Source: Pseudomonas sp. NCCP-436
GTDB lineage: Bacteria > Pseudomonadota > Gammaproteobacteria > Pseudomonadales > Pseudomonadaceae
DNA: 64,000 bases
Reading direction: 5' to 3'
NCBI RefSeq assembly: GCF_019656335.1
Contig: NZ_BPLZ01000001.1
Span: forward strand, 1-64,000
Shown piece after piece: positions 47,449-62,494 of the stretch. Made by a program: the position numbers and the translations under genes. The notes below the pieces were generated by a model. It worked only from the letters and a program-made list of their open reading frames with translations. It searched no databases and was not told where the DNA came from. Each line of letters starts with the position of its first letter. Position 1 is the first letter of the stretch.

Positions 47449-48219
47449 TCAGTCTTGCTGCTGCGCGATGATCAGTTGAATTTCACGCACACGCAGTTGA
47501 TCACGGGTCTCCTCGTCGAGACGCTCGTCGGTTATCAGGGTATGAATGCTGCTCCAGGGCAGCTCCAGGTTGGGGATGCGCCGGCCGATCTTGTCGCTTT
47601 CGACCATGACGATGACTTCCCGTGCCACTTCGGCCATCACCCGGGACAGGCCCAGCAGTTCGTTGAAGGTCGTAGTACCACGCTCCAGGTCGATACCGTC
47701 GGCACCGATGAACAACTGATCGAAATCGTAGGAGCGCAGTACCTGTTCGGCCACCTGGCCCTGGAAGGATTCCGAGTGCGGATCCCAGGTACCACCGGTC
47801 ATCAGCAGCACCGGCTCGTGTTCCAGCTCGCGCAAGGCATTGGCCACATTCAGAGAGTTGGTCATCACCACCAGGCCGGGCTTGTGCCCCAGGTGCGGAA
47901 TCATTGCGGCGGTGGTGGTACCGCTGTCGATGATGACCCGCGCATGCTCACGGATGCGTGCCACCCCAGCTCGGGCGATGGACTGCTTGTAAGGTGAAAC
48001 CGGCTGGCTCGGCTCGGCGATCAGCTCCTGCGGCACCGGCACCGCACCACCATAGCGGCGCAGCAGCAGGCCGTTGCTTTCCAGGGCGGCAAGATCCTTG
48101 CGGATGGTCACTTCGCTGGTGGAGAAATGCTGCGCCAGTGCATCGACGCTCACCTCGCCCTGCTCGGCGAGCAAGGCAAGAATGGCATGACGACGTTGTG
48201 GGGTATTGCGCTTCGACAT
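47449..48219 (-). CDS. glmR: DeoR-family regulator GlmR
   Basis: 256-residue DeoR-type regulator. The helix-turn-helix (about 8-60) reads [20 protein letters not shown] and [20 protein letters not shown]; the C-terminal domain is the sugar-phosphate-sensing fold with [11 protein letters not shown]. In P. aeruginosa glmR upstream of glmS affects amino-sugar metabolism. It likely senses a phosphorylated amino sugar and controls glmS and itself. Confidence 0.92.
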   Translation of the reverse strand: MSKRNTPQRRHAILALLAEQGEVSVDALAQHFSTSEVTIRKDLAALESNGLLLRRYGGAVPVPQELIAEPSQPVSPYKQSIARAGVARIREHARVIIDSGTTTAAMIPHLGHKPGLVVMTNSLNVANALRELEHEPVLLMTGGTWDPHSESFQGQVAEQVLRSYDFDQLFIGADGIDLERGTTTFNELLGLSRVMAEVAREVIVMVESDKIGRRIPNLELPWSSIHTLITDERLDEETRDQLRVREIQLIIAQQQD

Positions 48220-48226
48220 GCTTAAG

Positions 48227-48259
48227 TTTCGATTCGAAAGATAATGGCGCGAATCAAAA
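48227..48259. promoter_or_regulatory. glmR: probable GlmR operator upstream of glmR
   Basis: TTTCGA-T-TCGAAA (48227-48239) is a perfect palindrome, and CGAATCAAAA (48250-48259), read as TTTTGATTCG on the minus strand, repeats the TTTYGATTCG half. DeoR-family proteins bind such TTTCG repeats. Located 8-40 bases upstream of the glmR start, it fits autoregulation. Confidence 0.5.
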
Positions 48260-48295
48260 CATAAGCTCGTCCGGGCCGCAAGCCCGTTCAGCGCC

Positions 48296-48907
48296 TCAGT
48301 TCAAGGTCAGCTTGACGCCGAACCCCACCAGGCATAGGCCCGCCAGCTTTTCCAGAGTGCGTGCAATACGGGGATTGGCGCGCATGCGCTCGGCGAGAAA
48401 GTGAGTCAACACCACCACGATCAGGCCGTAGATGAAGGTCAACAGTATGATGGTCAAGGCCATAAAGCCGAAGGTTATCAACCCCTGGTGGGTTTGAGGG
48501 TCGACAAACAGCGGGAAGAAGGCCATGTAGAAGATGATCGCCTTCGGGTTGAACAGGGTGATCACCAGGGTCTGCCACAGGTACTGACGCGGGCGGATAT
48601 CCAGCGTCGGCCCTTCGCCGGGCTTGGCCAGCAACATGCGCAGACCAAGGTAGACGAGATAGCCTGCGCCCAGCCACTGCACCAGATAAAAGGCCGTCGG
48701 ATAGGCCTTGAGCAGTGCCGCCACCCCCGCTACCGCCAGCCACATCAGCACCTGGTCGCCAAGGATCACGCCCAGGGTCGAGGCCAGCCCGCCGCGAATC
48801 CCACCCTTGCCGGTGGACAGGATCAGCGCCAGGTTGCCCGGTCCGGGAATGGCCAGAAGGATGATGAAGGCCACCACGAAGGCGGCATAATCCGTCACAC
48901 CGAACAT
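48296..48907 (-). CDS. LysE/RhtB-family amino acid exporter
   Basis: 203-residue membrane protein with six hydrophobic helices. The family signature is AIPGPGNLALILSTGKGGIR, followed by GVILGDQVLMWLAV and YLGLRMLL. It exports an amino acid or derivative not identifiable from sequence. Same position (between glmR and glmU) in P. aeruginosa. Same strand as glmU with a 52-base gap, so possibly one transcript. Confidence 0.87.
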   Translation of the reverse strand: MFGVTDYAAFVVAFIILLAIPGPGNLALILSTGKGGIRGGLASTLGVILGDQVLMWLAVAGVAALLKAYPTAFYLVQWLGAGYLVYLGLRMLLAKPGEGPTLDIRPRQYLWQTLVITLFNPKAIIFYMAFFPLFVDPQTHQGLITFGFMALTIILLTFIYGLIVVVLTHFLAERMRANPRIARTLEKLAGLCLVGFGVKLTLN

Positions 48908-48959
48908 ATGGAATCCCTCTTCGGAACCTTATCCACAGGCACGGATATACCCGTGGGCA

Positions 48960-50318
48960 TTATTTCTTGGTCGGCCGTTTCCAGCCTTCGATATTGCGCT
49001 GCCTGGCCCGCCCGACGGCCAGCGTATCGGCCGGTACATCCTGGGTCACTACCGAACCGGCGCCTGTGGTGGCTCGATCGCCGAGGCTGACCGGAGCGAC
49101 CAGCGCACTGTTGGAGCCGATGAACACGTCCTCGCCCATCACGGTACGGAACTTGTTGGCACCATCGTAGTTGCAGGTAATGGTGCCGGCGCCGATATTG
49201 CTGCGCGCACCGATTTCGGCATCCCCCAGGTAGCTCAGGTGGCCGGCCTTGGCACCTTCGCCCATGACGGCATTCTTCAGTTCGACAAAGTTGCCCACAT
49301 GGGCTTTGGCGCCGAGCCGGCTGCCTGGTCGCAGACGGGCAAAGGGCCCGCAGTCGGCGCCCTCACCCAGTTCGGCTCCATCCAGATGGCTGCTGGCCTT
49401 GACGATGGCGCCCTTGCGCAGCACCGAATCCTTGATCACACAGTTCGGGCCGATCTGTACATCGTCCTCGATAACCACTCGCCCTTCGAGAACCACATTA
49501 ACGTCGATGGTCACGTCACGCCCGACGCTAACCTCTCCACGCACGTCAAAACGCTTCGGATCACGCAGGGTGACGCCCTGAGCCATCAATCGGCGGGCCA
49601 TGCGCTGGCGGTAGTGATCTTCCAGCTGTGCCAGCTGGATACGGTCGTTGACGCCCTGCACCTCTATCTCGTTGGTGGCGCGCTCGGTGGCTACTCGCAG
49701 GTTATCCGCCACAGCCATGGCAATCACGTCGGTCAGGTAGTACTCGCCCTGGGCATTGCTGTTGGACAGACGGCCCAGCCAGCCCGCCAGATGCTTGCCG
49801 GGCAATGCCAGAATGCCGGTATTGCCTTCACGGATCTGACGCTGCGCTTCGCTGGCATCCTTGTGCTCGACGATGGCCTGTACCTCGTCCTGGGCGTCGC
49901 GGACGATGCGGCCGTAGCCCGTGGGGTCCGCCAGCTCCACGGTTAGAAGCCCTAGCTGCTGCTCGCCAACCAGTGCCAGCAGGCGTTCAAGAGTCGCAGT
50001 TTCGATCAGCGGTACGTCACCGTAGAGAATCAGCACGGTGTCCGCAGTAAGGTACGGCAAAGACTGAGCCACAGCATGCCCGGTGCCCAACTGCTCGGCC
50101 TGGATGACGAAGTTAATATCGTCGGCCGCCAGTTGCTCGCGCACCATCTCGGCGCCGTGCCCGATCACCACCTGGATGCTCTGCGGCTGCAGGCTACGGG
50201 CGGTGTCGATAACGTGGCCGAGCATGGGCTTGCCGGCAACCGGATGAAGCACCTTGGGCAGGGCCGAACGCATGCGCGTCCCCTGTCCGGCAGCGAGAAT
50301 GACGATATCAAGCGACAT
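48960..50318 (-). CDS. glmU: bifunctional GlcNAc-1-P uridyltransferase / GlcN-1-P acetyltransferase
   Basis: 452-residue enzyme that acetylates glucosamine-1-phosphate and then makes UDP-GlcNAc. The N-terminal uridyltransferase begins [20 protein letters not shown]; the C-terminal left-handed beta-helix of hexapeptide repeats holds [20 protein letters not shown] with the acetyltransferase active site. It continues the amino-sugar pathway started by GlmS nearby. Confidence 0.97.
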   Translation of the reverse strand: MSLDIVILAAGQGTRMRSALPKVLHPVAGKPMLGHVIDTARSLQPQSIQVVIGHGAEMVREQLAADDINFVIQAEQLGTGHAVAQSLPYLTADTVLILYGDVPLIETATLERLLALVGEQQLGLLTVELADPTGYGRIVRDAQDEVQAIVEHKDASEAQRQIREGNTGILALPGKHLAGWLGRLSNSNAQGEYYLTDVIAMAVADNLRVATERATNEIEVQGVNDRIQLAQLEDHYRQRMARRLMAQGVTLRDPKRFDVRGEVSVGRDVTIDVNVVLEGRVVIEDDVQIGPNCVIKDSVLRKGAIVKASSHLDGAELGEGADCGPFARLRPGSRLGAKAHVGNFVELKNAVMGEGAKAGHLSYLGDAEIGARSNIGAGTITCNYDGANKFRTVMGEDVFIGSNSALVAPVSLGDRATTGAGSVVTQDVPADTLAVGRARQRNIEGWKRPTKK

Positions 50319-50379
50319 GAAGCGAATATCCTTGGCGGTCGCCGACAGCCTGGGGCCGTGGCTGGCTGAAACGGCAGAA

Positions 50380-50416
50380 AAAGAAAAAGGGTAGCCTAGG
50401 CTACCCTTTCTTTTAC
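50380..50416 (-). terminator. terminator of the atp operon
   Basis: AAAGGGTAGCC-TA-GGCTACCCTTT is a perfect 11-bp stem; the minus strand continues TTTCTTTTTC and the plus strand TTTCTTTTAC. It lies 20 bases after the atpC stop and is bidirectional in shape. Confidence 0.88.
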
Positions 50417-50435
50417 AACGGTTGAAGCGGCGGCC

Positions 50436-50861
50436 TTAGCCGCCGTACTTCTTGCGCAGTTGCTGGACGGTGCGCAGCTGGGCTGCAACCTCGGCCAGGT
50501 GAGCGGCAGCAGAGCCGTAGTCGAACTCGGCGCCCTTCTCGTTCAGCGCTTTCTCGGCGGCCTTGAGGGCCTCCTGGGCAGCAGCCTCGTCAATGTCGGC
50601 AGCACGCTGCACGGTGTCGGCGAGAACCTTGACCATGTTAGGCTGCACTTCGAGGAAACCACCGGAGATGTAGTACACCTCGGTTTCACCACCCTGCTTG
50701 ATCAGGCGAATCGGGCCCGGCTTCAGATTCGTGATCAGCGGCGCGTGGCCCGGAGCGATACCCAGATCACCCAGGTTGCCGTGCGCAATCACCATCTCGA
50801 CCAGGCCGGAGAAAATCTCCGCTTCCGCGCTGACGATATCGCAATGGACTGTCATAGCCAT
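50436..50861 (-). CDS. atpC: ATP synthase epsilon subunit
   Basis: 141-residue F1 subunit: an N-terminal beta-sandwich ([20 protein letters not shown], then [19 protein letters not shown]) and a C-terminal helical hairpin that inhibits ATP hydrolysis. Last gene of the atp operon, 75 bases after atpD. Confidence 0.96.
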   Translation of the reverse strand: MAMTVHCDIVSAEAEIFSGLVEMVIAHGNLGDLGIAPGHAPLITNLKPGPIRLIKQGGETEVYYISGGFLEVQPNMVKVLADTVQRAADIDEAAAQEALKAAEKALNEKGAEFDYGSAAAHLAEVAAQLRTVQQLRKKYGG

Positions 50862-50936
50862 ACGCTTGCCTCACGTGACAGGCTGTGGACAACTTACCCA
50901 CAACCTGAGGCGCCCGTTGCCGGGCGCCTGGGGTGA

Positions 50937-52343
<1,407 letters not shown>

Positions 52344-53204
52344 TTAAACCGCGGCAGCGCCGCCGACGATTTCCGAAATCTCTTGGGTGATCGCTGCCTG
52401 ACGCGCCTTGTTGTAGATCAACTGCAGATCGCTGATCAGCTGGCCGGCGTTGTCAGTGGCGTTCTTCATCGCGATCATCCGCGCAGCCTGCTCGGCCGCG
52501 TTATTCTCGACCACCGCCTGGTATACCTGCGATTCGACATAGCGAACCATCAGGCCATCGAGCAGCTCCTTGGCATCGGGCTCATACAGGTAGTCCCAGT
52601 GATGCTTGAGCTCTTGATCCGGATCGGCTACCAGCGGAACCAGCTGTTCCACTGTAGGCTTCTGCGTCATGGTATTGACGAACTTGTTCGAGACCACGGA
52701 CAGACGGTCGATCCGACCTTCGAGGTAGGCGTCGAGCATAACCTTGACACTACCAATCAGATCCGTGATCGACGGCTCTTCACCGAGGTGGCTGATCGCG
52801 GCGACAACATTGCCACCAAAGTTGCGGAAGAATGCCGCCCCCTTGGAGCCAATCACGCAGAGATCGATCTCCACGCCTTGCTCGCGATCTTTCGCCATGT
52901 CCTTGACCAGGGCCTTGAACAGGTTGGTATTCAGACCACCGCACAGACCACGGTCACTGCTCACCACTACATAGCCGGCACGCTTGACTTCGCGCTCGAC
53001 CATGAAGGGATGACGGTACTCCGGGTTGGCGTTGGCCAGATGACCAATCACCTGGCGGATACGCTCCGCGTAGGGACGGCTAGCAGCCATGCGCAGTTGA
53101 GCCTTGCGCATCTTGCTGACCGCCACTTTCTCCATGGCGCTGGTGATCTTCTGCGTGCTTTTGATGCTCGCAATCTTGCTGCGAATCTCTTTTGCGCCTG
53201 CCAT
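52344..53204 (-). CDS. atpG: ATP synthase gamma subunit
   Basis: 286-residue central shaft. The N-terminal helix is [20 protein letters not shown], with [18 protein letters not shown] and the C-terminal helix [20 protein letters not shown]. It transmits rotation between the c ring and alpha/beta hexamer. Confidence 0.97.
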   Translation of the reverse strand: MAGAKEIRSKIASIKSTQKITSAMEKVAVSKMRKAQLRMAASRPYAERIRQVIGHLANANPEYRHPFMVEREVKRAGYVVVSSDRGLCGGLNTNLFKALVKDMAKDREQGVEIDLCVIGSKGAAFFRNFGGNVVAAISHLGEEPSITDLIGSVKVMLDAYLEGRIDRLSVVSNKFVNTMTQKPTVEQLVPLVADPDQELKHHWDYLYEPDAKELLDGLMVRYVESQVYQAVVENNAAEQAARMIAMKNATDNAGQLISDLQLIYNKARQAAITQEISEIVGGAAAV

Positions 53205-53254
53205 TTCACACCTATCGGGTTAGCAGGCGGGCGCCATTGGGCGCCCGCTGCGGC

Positions 53255-54799
<1,545 letters not shown>

Positions 54800-54820
54800 A
54801 GCTCTGCTGCCCCTTCAAAC

Positions 54821-55357
54821 TCAAGATTTCAATGCTTCGGCCAGCTTCGCGAGCTTGCCGCGAACTGTGCCATCGATAACCAGGTCGCCGGCGCGAATCA
54901 GTACACCACCGATGAGGGTGGCATCTTCCGCGGCGTGCAGACGCACTTCTCGGCCGAGCCGTGCACTGAGAACCTTGGCGAGTTTGTCTTGCTGTTCATC
55001 GCTCAATGCAAAGGCACTGGTCACTTCCACATCGATCGTTTTCTCCTGCTCGGCCTTGTACAGCTCGAACAGGGCGTAGATCTCCGGCAACAGGGCCAGA
55101 CGACCGTTATCGGCAACGACATGAATGAAGTTCTGTGCCTGGGCGTCGAACTCTTCACCACACACCTCGATGAAGGCGGTGGCCTTTTCTGTACTCGTCA
55201 GACGCGGGGCCTTGAGCACGCGCTGCATGGTGCCGTCGAGCGACACCGCCGCAGCCAGGCCGAGCATGGCTGACCAATTGGCCAGTTGCTGGTGGGCCTG
55301 TGCGTGCTCAAAGGCAGCCTTGGCGTAAGGTCGGGCCAGCGTGGTCAGTTCTGCCAT
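54821..55357 (-). CDS. atpH: ATP synthase delta subunit
   Basis: 178-residue stator subunit joining F1 to the b-subunits. Begins [21 protein letters not shown]-terminal [20 protein letters not shown] is the conserved delta signature. Confidence 0.96.
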   Translation of the reverse strand: MAELTTLARPYAKAAFEHAQAHQQLANWSAMLGLAAAVSLDGTMQRVLKAPRLTSTEKATAFIEVCGEEFDAQAQNFIHVVADNGRLALLPEIYALFELYKAEQEKTIDVEVTSAFALSDEQQDKLAKVLSARLGREVRLHAAEDATLIGGVLIRAGDLVIDGTVRGKLAKLAEALKS

Positions 55358-55371
55358 GATCGCGCCCTCGC

Positions 55372-55842
55372 TTAAATTTCGGCTGCCAGTTTGTTAACCA
55401 GCTCCGCATGCGCGTTTTGGTCGATGGATGCGCCCAGAATCTTCTCGGCGCCACTGACGGCCAGGCTGCCCACTTGGGCACGCAGAGCGTCTTTGATGCC
55501 GTTGATTTCCTGTTCGATCTCGGCCTGAGCCTGAGCCTTTACGCGTTCAGCTTCGACACGAGCCTGATCACGGGCCTCGTCGACGATCTGGGTAGCACGC
55601 TTTTTGGCTTGCTCAATGATTTCGGCGGCCTGACCTTTGGCTTCGCGCAGTTGCTGGGCCACTTTCTCGTGAGCCAGCTCCAAATCACGAGCCGCGCGGT
55701 TGGCAGCGTCCAAGCCGTCTGCGATCTTCTTCTGACGTTCCTGCAGGGCGTTGATGACCGGAGGCCATACAAACTTCATGCAGAACCATACGAAGATGAA
55801 GAAGGCAACGGACTGGCCAATCAGGGTTGCATTAATGTTCAC
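55372..55842 (-). CDS. atpF: ATP synthase b subunit
   Basis: 156-residue stator: an N-terminal membrane helix ([19 protein letters not shown]) followed by a long charged coiled coil (residues about 35-135) that dimerises, and a C-terminus that binds delta. The 156-residue length is standard. Confidence 0.97.
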   Translation of the reverse strand: MNINATLIGQSVAFFIFVWFCMKFVWPPVINALQERQKKIADGLDAANRAARDLELAHEKVAQQLREAKGQAAEIIEQAKKRATQIVDEARDQARVEAERVKAQAQAEIEQEINGIKDALRAQVGSLAVSGAEKILGASIDQNAHAELVNKLAAEI

Positions 55843-55898
55843 GCCAACACCTCGCTCGTTCGTTGTCCGTCACACCAATTCACTCGAAGGAGAGTGAA

Positions 55899-56222
<324 letters not shown>

Positions 56223-56301
56223 TTACAGCAACCCTGCAGCCGAGACTACCGGGTGTGTTCCAGCGGCATCGCACAAGGCGCTGCCGCGGAATTCGGTTCC
56301 C

Positions 56302-57590
<1,289 letters not shown>

Positions 57591-57630
57591 CTACTGGGAC
57601 CTCGTCTATCGAACGCTTTTAACTCCATGA

Positions 57631-57651
57631 ATTGGCATAAAAAGTGCCAAT
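57631..57651. promoter_or_regulatory. palindrome upstream of the atp operon
   Basis: ATTGGCA-TAAAAAG-TGCCAAT is a perfect 7-bp inverted repeat with 7-base spacing, 40-60 bases before atpI. On the minus strand it also contains TGGCAC-N5-ATGC, close to the sigma-54 pattern TGGCAC-N5-TTGC. It may be a regulator site or part of the promoter; which is not clear. Confidence 0.4.
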
Positions 57652-57749
57652 AAAATTGCGCGCAGAGTATAGGTGGCCTATCCCCCCCGTTCAACTGCAC
57701 GGTAGTGTTTTCCGACCGTGCGCTACACCGCCAGATGTGGCGAATTGTT

Positions 57750-58619
57750 TCAACGGATATGGGCCAGCACGCCCTGCAACTCATCAAGGGAGTTGTAGCG
57801 GATAACCAGCTGCCCCTTGCCGCCGGAGCCATGTTTTATCTGCACTGGCGAGCCCAGGCGCTCTGCCAGCCGCTGTTCCAGGCGACTGATGTCAGGGTCA
57901 GTCTTGGCCTTCTGCGGGGCCGGTTTGGCGTTCAGCCACTGACGCACCAGGGCTTCAGTCTGGCGGACGGTAAGAGCGCGTGCGACAACATGTCGCGCAG
58001 CTTCGACCTGTCTTTCCAGGGGCAGACCGAGCAAAGCACGGGCATGGCCCATCTCCAGATCGCCATGAGCAAGCAGGGTCTTTATTTCGTCCGGCAAGGC
58101 GATCAGGCGCAACAGGTTGGCGATGGTGGCGCGGGACTTGCCAACTGCATCAGCGACCTGTTGCTGAGTCAGTTCGAATTCCTGCTGCAGCCGCTGCAGA
58201 GCGACAGCTTCCTCGATGGGGTTGAGATCTTCGCGCTGGATGTTCTCGATCAGCGCCATGGCAATCGCTGCTTCGTCCGGCAGCTCACGCACCATCGCCG
58301 GGATCTTCTCCTGACCAGCCAGTTGGCTGGCTCGCCAGCGGCGTTCACCGGCGACGATCTCGAAACGGCCACCACCAATGGGGCGCAGCACGATGGGCTG
58401 CATCACGCCCTGGGCACGGATCGAGGCAGCCAATTCTTCCAGGGCGGTCTGATCCATGTCGCGACGTGGCTGGTACTTGCCGCGCTGAATCAGATCCAGC
58501 GGCACATATTGCAGTTCGCGGGTGTCGGCCTTGGCGGCTTCCTCCTGCAGGGCACTGACGGTATTGCCTGCCAGCAGAGCGTCCAGACCTCGACCCAGAC
58601 CTCGTTTCTTCGCAGCCAT
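57750..58619 (-). CDS. parB: chromosome partitioning protein ParB
   Basis: 289-residue ParB/Spo0J: an N-terminal arginine-rich CTP-binding region with VAGERRWRASQLAG, a central helix-turn-helix (about 145-185: LTQQQVADAVGKSRATIANL) that binds parS, and a C-terminal dimerisation domain. Works with ParA to segregate origins. It follows parA with an 11-base gap. Confidence 0.96.
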   Translation of the reverse strand: MAAKKRGLGRGLDALLAGNTVSALQEEAAKADTRELQYVPLDLIQRGKYQPRRDMDQTALEELAASIRAQGVMQPIVLRPIGGGRFEIVAGERRWRASQLAGQEKIPAMVRELPDEAAIAMALIENIQREDLNPIEEAVALQRLQQEFELTQQQVADAVGKSRATIANLLRLIALPDEIKTLLAHGDLEMGHARALLGLPLERQVEAARHVVARALTVRQTEALVRQWLNAKPAPQKAKTDPDISRLEQRLAERLGSPVQIKHGSGGKGQLVIRYNSLDELQGVLAHIR

Positions 58620-58630
58620 GCGGATGTTCC

Positions 58631-59419
58631 TTAAGCGGTAGCGGTTTTTGCGGCGGCGCGCTGACGACGCACCAGTTCGCCAGCCAGCGCCAGATAGGCG
58701 ATGGCCCCACGGGATTGTTTGTCGTAGACCAGTGCCGGCATGCCAAAGCTGGGCGCCTCGGCCAGCCTCACGTTGCGCGGAATCACTGCGTCATAGAGCT
58801 TGTCGCCAAAGTGCGCCTTGAGCTGGGCACTGACATCGTTGGTCAGACTGATGCGCGGATCGTACATGGTGCGCAACAGCCCTTCGATCTGCAGCTTGGG
58901 GTTGAGCAATTGACTGATGCGCTGAATGCTGTTGACCAGATCGGAAAGTCCTTCCAGTGCGTAATACTCGCACTGCATGGGGATGATCACACCATCGGCC
59001 GCCACCAGCGCGTTGATGGTCAGCATGTTCAGTGATGGCGGACAGTCGATGAGGATGTAGTCGTAGTTCTCGCGGATCGGCGCCAGAGCGTAGCGCAGGC
59101 GGCTCTCCTTCATCTTCATTTCCAGCAGCGCAACTTCGGCCGCGGTCAGGTCGCGGTTGGCCGGCAGCAACTGGTAACCACCATGCTCGGAGTACTGCAT
59201 GACCTGGCTGAGGTCGCATTCGCCGATCAGCACGTCATAGATGGAATGCTCCAGACTGTGCTTGTCGATGCCGCTCCCCATGGTGGCGTTGCCCTGCGGG
59301 TCGAGGTCAATCAACAGCACACGACGTTTGGTCGCCACCAGCGAAGCTGCCAGGTTGACGCAGGTCGTGGTCTTGCCGACGCCGCCCTTCTGGTTGGCAA
59401 TCGCGAATACCTTGGCCAT
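58631..59419 (-). CDS. parA: chromosome partitioning ATPase ParA
   Basis: 262-residue ParA/Soj with the deviant Walker A QKGGVGKTTT (residues 10-19) and Walker B YDYILIDCPPSLN. Start at ATG 59419 (MAKVFAIANQKGG); the longer frame to 59476 adds a non-conserved leader. Moves ParB-parS complexes along the nucleoid. Confidence 0.96.
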   Translation of the reverse strand: MAKVFAIANQKGGVGKTTTCVNLAASLVATKRRVLLIDLDPQGNATMGSGIDKHSLEHSIYDVLIGECDLSQVMQYSEHGGYQLLPANRDLTAAEVALLEMKMKESRLRYALAPIRENYDYILIDCPPSLNMLTINALVAADGVIIPMQCEYYALEGLSDLVNSIQRISQLLNPKLQIEGLLRTMYDPRISLTNDVSAQLKAHFGDKLYDAVIPRNVRLAEAPSFGMPALVYDKQSRGAIAYLALAGELVRRQRAAAKTATA

Positions 59420-59430
59420 CTTCTTTCCCC

Positions 59431-60075
59431 CTAGACCGAGCGACGCAGTATCAGCAGATGGCGCTGACCTTGGCAACCGGGCACCCGCAGCACCTGCGTA
59501 GTCTCAAGTCGGAAGTCTGCCGGCAATGCCTGCAGCTCGTCATCCGGATGCACGCCCTTCATCGCCAGCCAGCGGGTGCCGGCGTCACCCAGATGACGCG
59601 TCCAGTTGCTGAAGTCTTCCAGGCTGCTGAAAGCCCGCGAACTGATGCCGTCGAACGGCTGAGGAGGACGGTAAGCCTCTACCCGGCTGTGGACAACCTC
59701 AAGGTTGGCAAGTTTCAGCTCCAGTTTGACCTGAGTCAGGAAACGGGTTTTCTTGCCATTGGAGTCGAGCAGGGTGAATTGCCGCTCGGGGAACATGATC
59801 GCCAGGGGAATGCCCGGCATGCCGCCGCCGCTGCCAACGTCCAGCCAGCGCTCGCCTCCGAGCTCTACATAGGGCACCACTGACAGGCTGTCGAGCAGAT
59901 GGCGCGAAACCATCTCGTCCGGGTCACGCACTGCGGTAAGGTTATAGGCCTTGTTCCATTTGATCAGCAGGCCCAGGTAGGCGAGCAATTGTTCCTGCTG
60001 AAGGGCACCAAGCTCAATGCCGAGTTCACGGGCGCCCAGGACAAGCTCTTCGGCGTGACGTTGAGTAACCGACAT
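59431..60075 (-). CDS. rsmG: 16S rRNA m7G527 methyltransferase
   Basis: 214-residue SAM-dependent methyltransferase (GidB). SAM motif [17 protein letters not shown], preceded by [24 protein letters not shown] overlap with mnmG. Loss causes low-level streptomycin resistance in known bacteria. Confidence 0.95.
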   Translation of the reverse strand: MSVTQRHAEELVLGARELGIELGALQQEQLLAYLGLLIKWNKAYNLTAVRDPDEMVSRHLLDSLSVVPYVELGGERWLDVGSGGGMPGIPLAIMFPERQFTLLDSNGKKTRFLTQVKLELKLANLEVVHSRVEAYRPPQPFDGISSRAFSSLEDFSNWTRHLGDAGTRWLAMKGVHPDDELQALPADFRLETTQVLRVPGCQGQRHLLILRRSV

Positions 60076-61967
60076 CAGGCGCTCTGCTCCAGCTTCTGGC
60101 CGGCGCTGCGCTTTTTCAGATGAATCAGCAGCAGGGAAATGGCGGCCGGGGTGACGCCGGGAATACGCCCGGCCTGGCCAAGGGTGGCCGGACGGGCATT
60201 GCCCAGCTTGAACTGGATTTCCTTGGATAGCCCGGCAATGGCGGCGTAGTCCAGGTCATCCGGCAGGCGGGTGTCTTCGCTGGCTCTCAGGCGGGCGATC
60301 TCGTCCTGCTGACGCTCGATGTAGCCAGCGTACTTGGTTTTGATCTCCACCTGCTCAGCCACCTGATTATCCACAGCTGGTGCCACTGTCAGTTCGGCCA
60401 GGCTGGCATAGTCGATTTCCGGGCGAGCCAGCAGGTTAAGCAGATTGTACTCGTGGTTCAGCGGTGTGCCGAAACGCTCGGCTATAGCATCGCCCTGTGG
60501 TGTACCCGGACGCACCCAGGTGCTTTTCAGGCGCTGCTCTTCGGCGACGATGGCTTCGCGCTTAGCCTCAAAGGCTGCCCAGCGCACGTCATCCACCAAC
60601 CCCAGTTCGCGGCCCTTCTCGGTAAGGCGCAGATCGGCGTTGTCCTCGCGCAGAATCAGCCTGTACTCGGCACGTGAAGTGAACATGCGGTAGGGCTCTT
60701 GCGTTCCCAGGGTGATCAGATCGTCGACCAGTACGCCGATGTAGGCCTCATCGCGGCGTGGGCACCAGGGCTCTTTGCCCTGTGCGCGGAGCGCGGCGTT
60801 GCAGCCGGCGAGCAGCCCCTGGGCACCGGCCTCTTCGTAACCGGTAGTGCCGTTGATCTGGCCGGCGAAGAACAGACCGCCGATGACCTTGGTCTCCAGG
60901 CTGTACTTGAGATCGCGCGGGTCGAAGTAGTCGTACTCGATGGCGTAGCCCGGGCGCACGATATGAGCGTTTTCCATACCGCGGATCGAACGCACGATCT
61001 GTAGCTGCACGTCAAACGGCAGCGATGTGGAGATGCCGTTGGGATACAACTCATGGGTGGTCAGTCCTTCAGGCTCGATAAACACCTGATGGCTGTCCTT
61101 GTCGGCAAAGCGGTGGATCTTGTCTTCGATCGACGGACAGTAACGCGGACCTACTCCTTCGATAACTCCCGAGTACATCGGCGAGCGATCCAGGTTGGCG
61201 GCGATGATTTCATGGGTGCGCGCGTTGGTATGGGTGATCCAGCAGCTGATTTGTCGCGGCTGATGCTCGCGTTTGCCGAGGAAGGACATCAGCGGCGTCG
61301 GGGTATCGCCCGGCTGCTCGGTCATCACCGAAAAATCCACGCTGCGGCCATCGATACGCGGCGGGGTACCGGTTTTCAGCCGGCCAACACGCAGCGGCAG
61401 CTCACGCAGGCGTTGGGCCAGGGCTATGGAGGGTGGATCACCGGCACGACCGCCGGAGTAATTCTGCAAGCCAATGTGGATAAGTCCGCCAAGGAAGGTA
61501 CCGGTGGTCAGTACCACGGAATCCGCGTGAAACCTGAGGCCCATCTGGGTAACGACTCCCCGGACCTGATCGTTTTCCACAATCAGGTCATCGGCTGCCT
61601 GTTGAAAAATCCACAGATTGGGTTGGTTTTCCAGAATCTCGCGGATAGCCGCCTTGTACAGCACCCGGTCAGCCTGAGCGCGGGTGGCCCGAACAGCCGG
61701 GCCCTTGCGGCTGTTGAGGATACGGAACTGAATACCGCCTCGATCCGTAGCGCTCGCCATGGCGCCGCCCAAGGCGTCGATCTCCTTGACCAGGTGGCTC
61801 TTGCCGATACCACCAATGGCTGGGTTACAGCTCATTTGCCCAAGAGTCTCGACATTGTGGGTGAGCAGCAGGGTCTTCACGCCCATGCGTGCCGCAGCCA
61901 GAGCTGCTTCGGTACCGGCATGACCGCCGCCGATCACGATCACGTCAAAACGGGAAGGGAAATCCAC
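60075..61967 (-). CDS. mnmG: tRNA uridine-5-carboxymethylaminomethyl(34) synthesis protein MnmG
   Basis: 630-residue FAD enzyme that with MnmE modifies U34 of certain tRNAs. FAD-binding [18 protein letters not shown] near the start, then [20 protein letters not shown]. Start is GTG 61967 with GAGG 6 bases upstream, giving exactly the usual 630-residue length; the longer frame to 62054 is rejected. Confidence 0.96.
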   Translation of the reverse strand: MDFPSRFDVIVIGGGHAGTEAALAAARMGVKTLLLTHNVETLGQMSCNPAIGGIGKSHLVKEIDALGGAMASATDRGGIQFRILNSRKGPAVRATRAQADRVLYKAAIREILENQPNLWIFQQAADDLIVENDQVRGVVTQMGLRFHADSVVLTTGTFLGGLIHIGLQNYSGGRAGDPPSIALAQRLRELPLRVGRLKTGTPPRIDGRSVDFSVMTEQPGDTPTPLMSFLGKREHQPRQISCWITHTNARTHEIIAANLDRSPMYSGVIEGVGPRYCPSIEDKIHRFADKDSHQVFIEPEGLTTHELYPNGISTSLPFDVQLQIVRSIRGMENAHIVRPGYAIEYDYFDPRDLKYSLETKVIGGLFFAGQINGTTGYEEAGAQGLLAGCNAALRAQGKEPWCPRRDEAYIGVLVDDLITLGTQEPYRMFTSRAEYRLILREDNADLRLTEKGRELGLVDDVRWAAFEAKREAIVAEEQRLKSTWVRPGTPQGDAIAERFGTPLNHEYNLLNLLARPEIDYASLAELTVAPAVDNQVAEQVEIKTKYAGYIERQQDEIARLRASEDTRLPDDLDYAAIAGLSKEIQFKLGNARPATLGQAGRIPGVTPAAISLLLIHLKKRSAGQKLEQSA

Positions 61968-62494
61968 CACGCACCTCGTGCCTGTTGAGAAGGGAAATTG
62001 GGGAAGGCGGCAAGTATAGGGATTTCGTTCTGCTGAATGAAGCCTTCTGCACAAAAAATAGCCAAATCTGAGATCAGTGTGCTGCTTTAACCTGCCCTGC
62101 CGATTACACCGTGTAAGGAAACCTGATGGCGAGCTTATAGGAATTAGAAAAATAGAATATTTATAAAGCTTGTTCTTTATGTTTATTAATAGGTTGGATC
62201 ATTTCTGTGGATAAGCTCATGTAGCCCTTGCCCTGCAAGAGATTTGGCGAAGGAAAACACTGTGTTGATCCTGCTCTCTTCCGCTGAAAAAGCAGGGCAT
62301 GGCCTGTGAGTCGAACGAGTTCTTATCAACAGGTGTTTTTTCCAGCGACTTGCCCAGAGACTTATGGGTATGGTTCAGGGCTGTTTTTCCACAGGTTTCA
62401 GGAAAGCAGAATAACTCCGTACAGGCGAGACGGACTCGCCCTTCAGGATCATCGTGGGAAAGAGATGAAGGGCACCGCGATACGATGCTTTGAA
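61968..62494. other. AT-rich mnmG-mnmE gap with DnaA-box-like sites
   Basis: No gene. From about 62135 to 62195 the sequence is strongly AT-rich. There is one perfect DnaA box (TGTGGATAA, 62206-62214) and two one-mismatch boxes (TTATCAACA, 62323-62331; TTTTCCACA, 62385-62393), giving an unwinding-element-plus-boxes layout like a replication origin. The true oriC is expected near dnaA, beyond the right edge, so this may be an auxiliary or vestigial origin, or a DnaA titration site. Confidence 0.55.
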
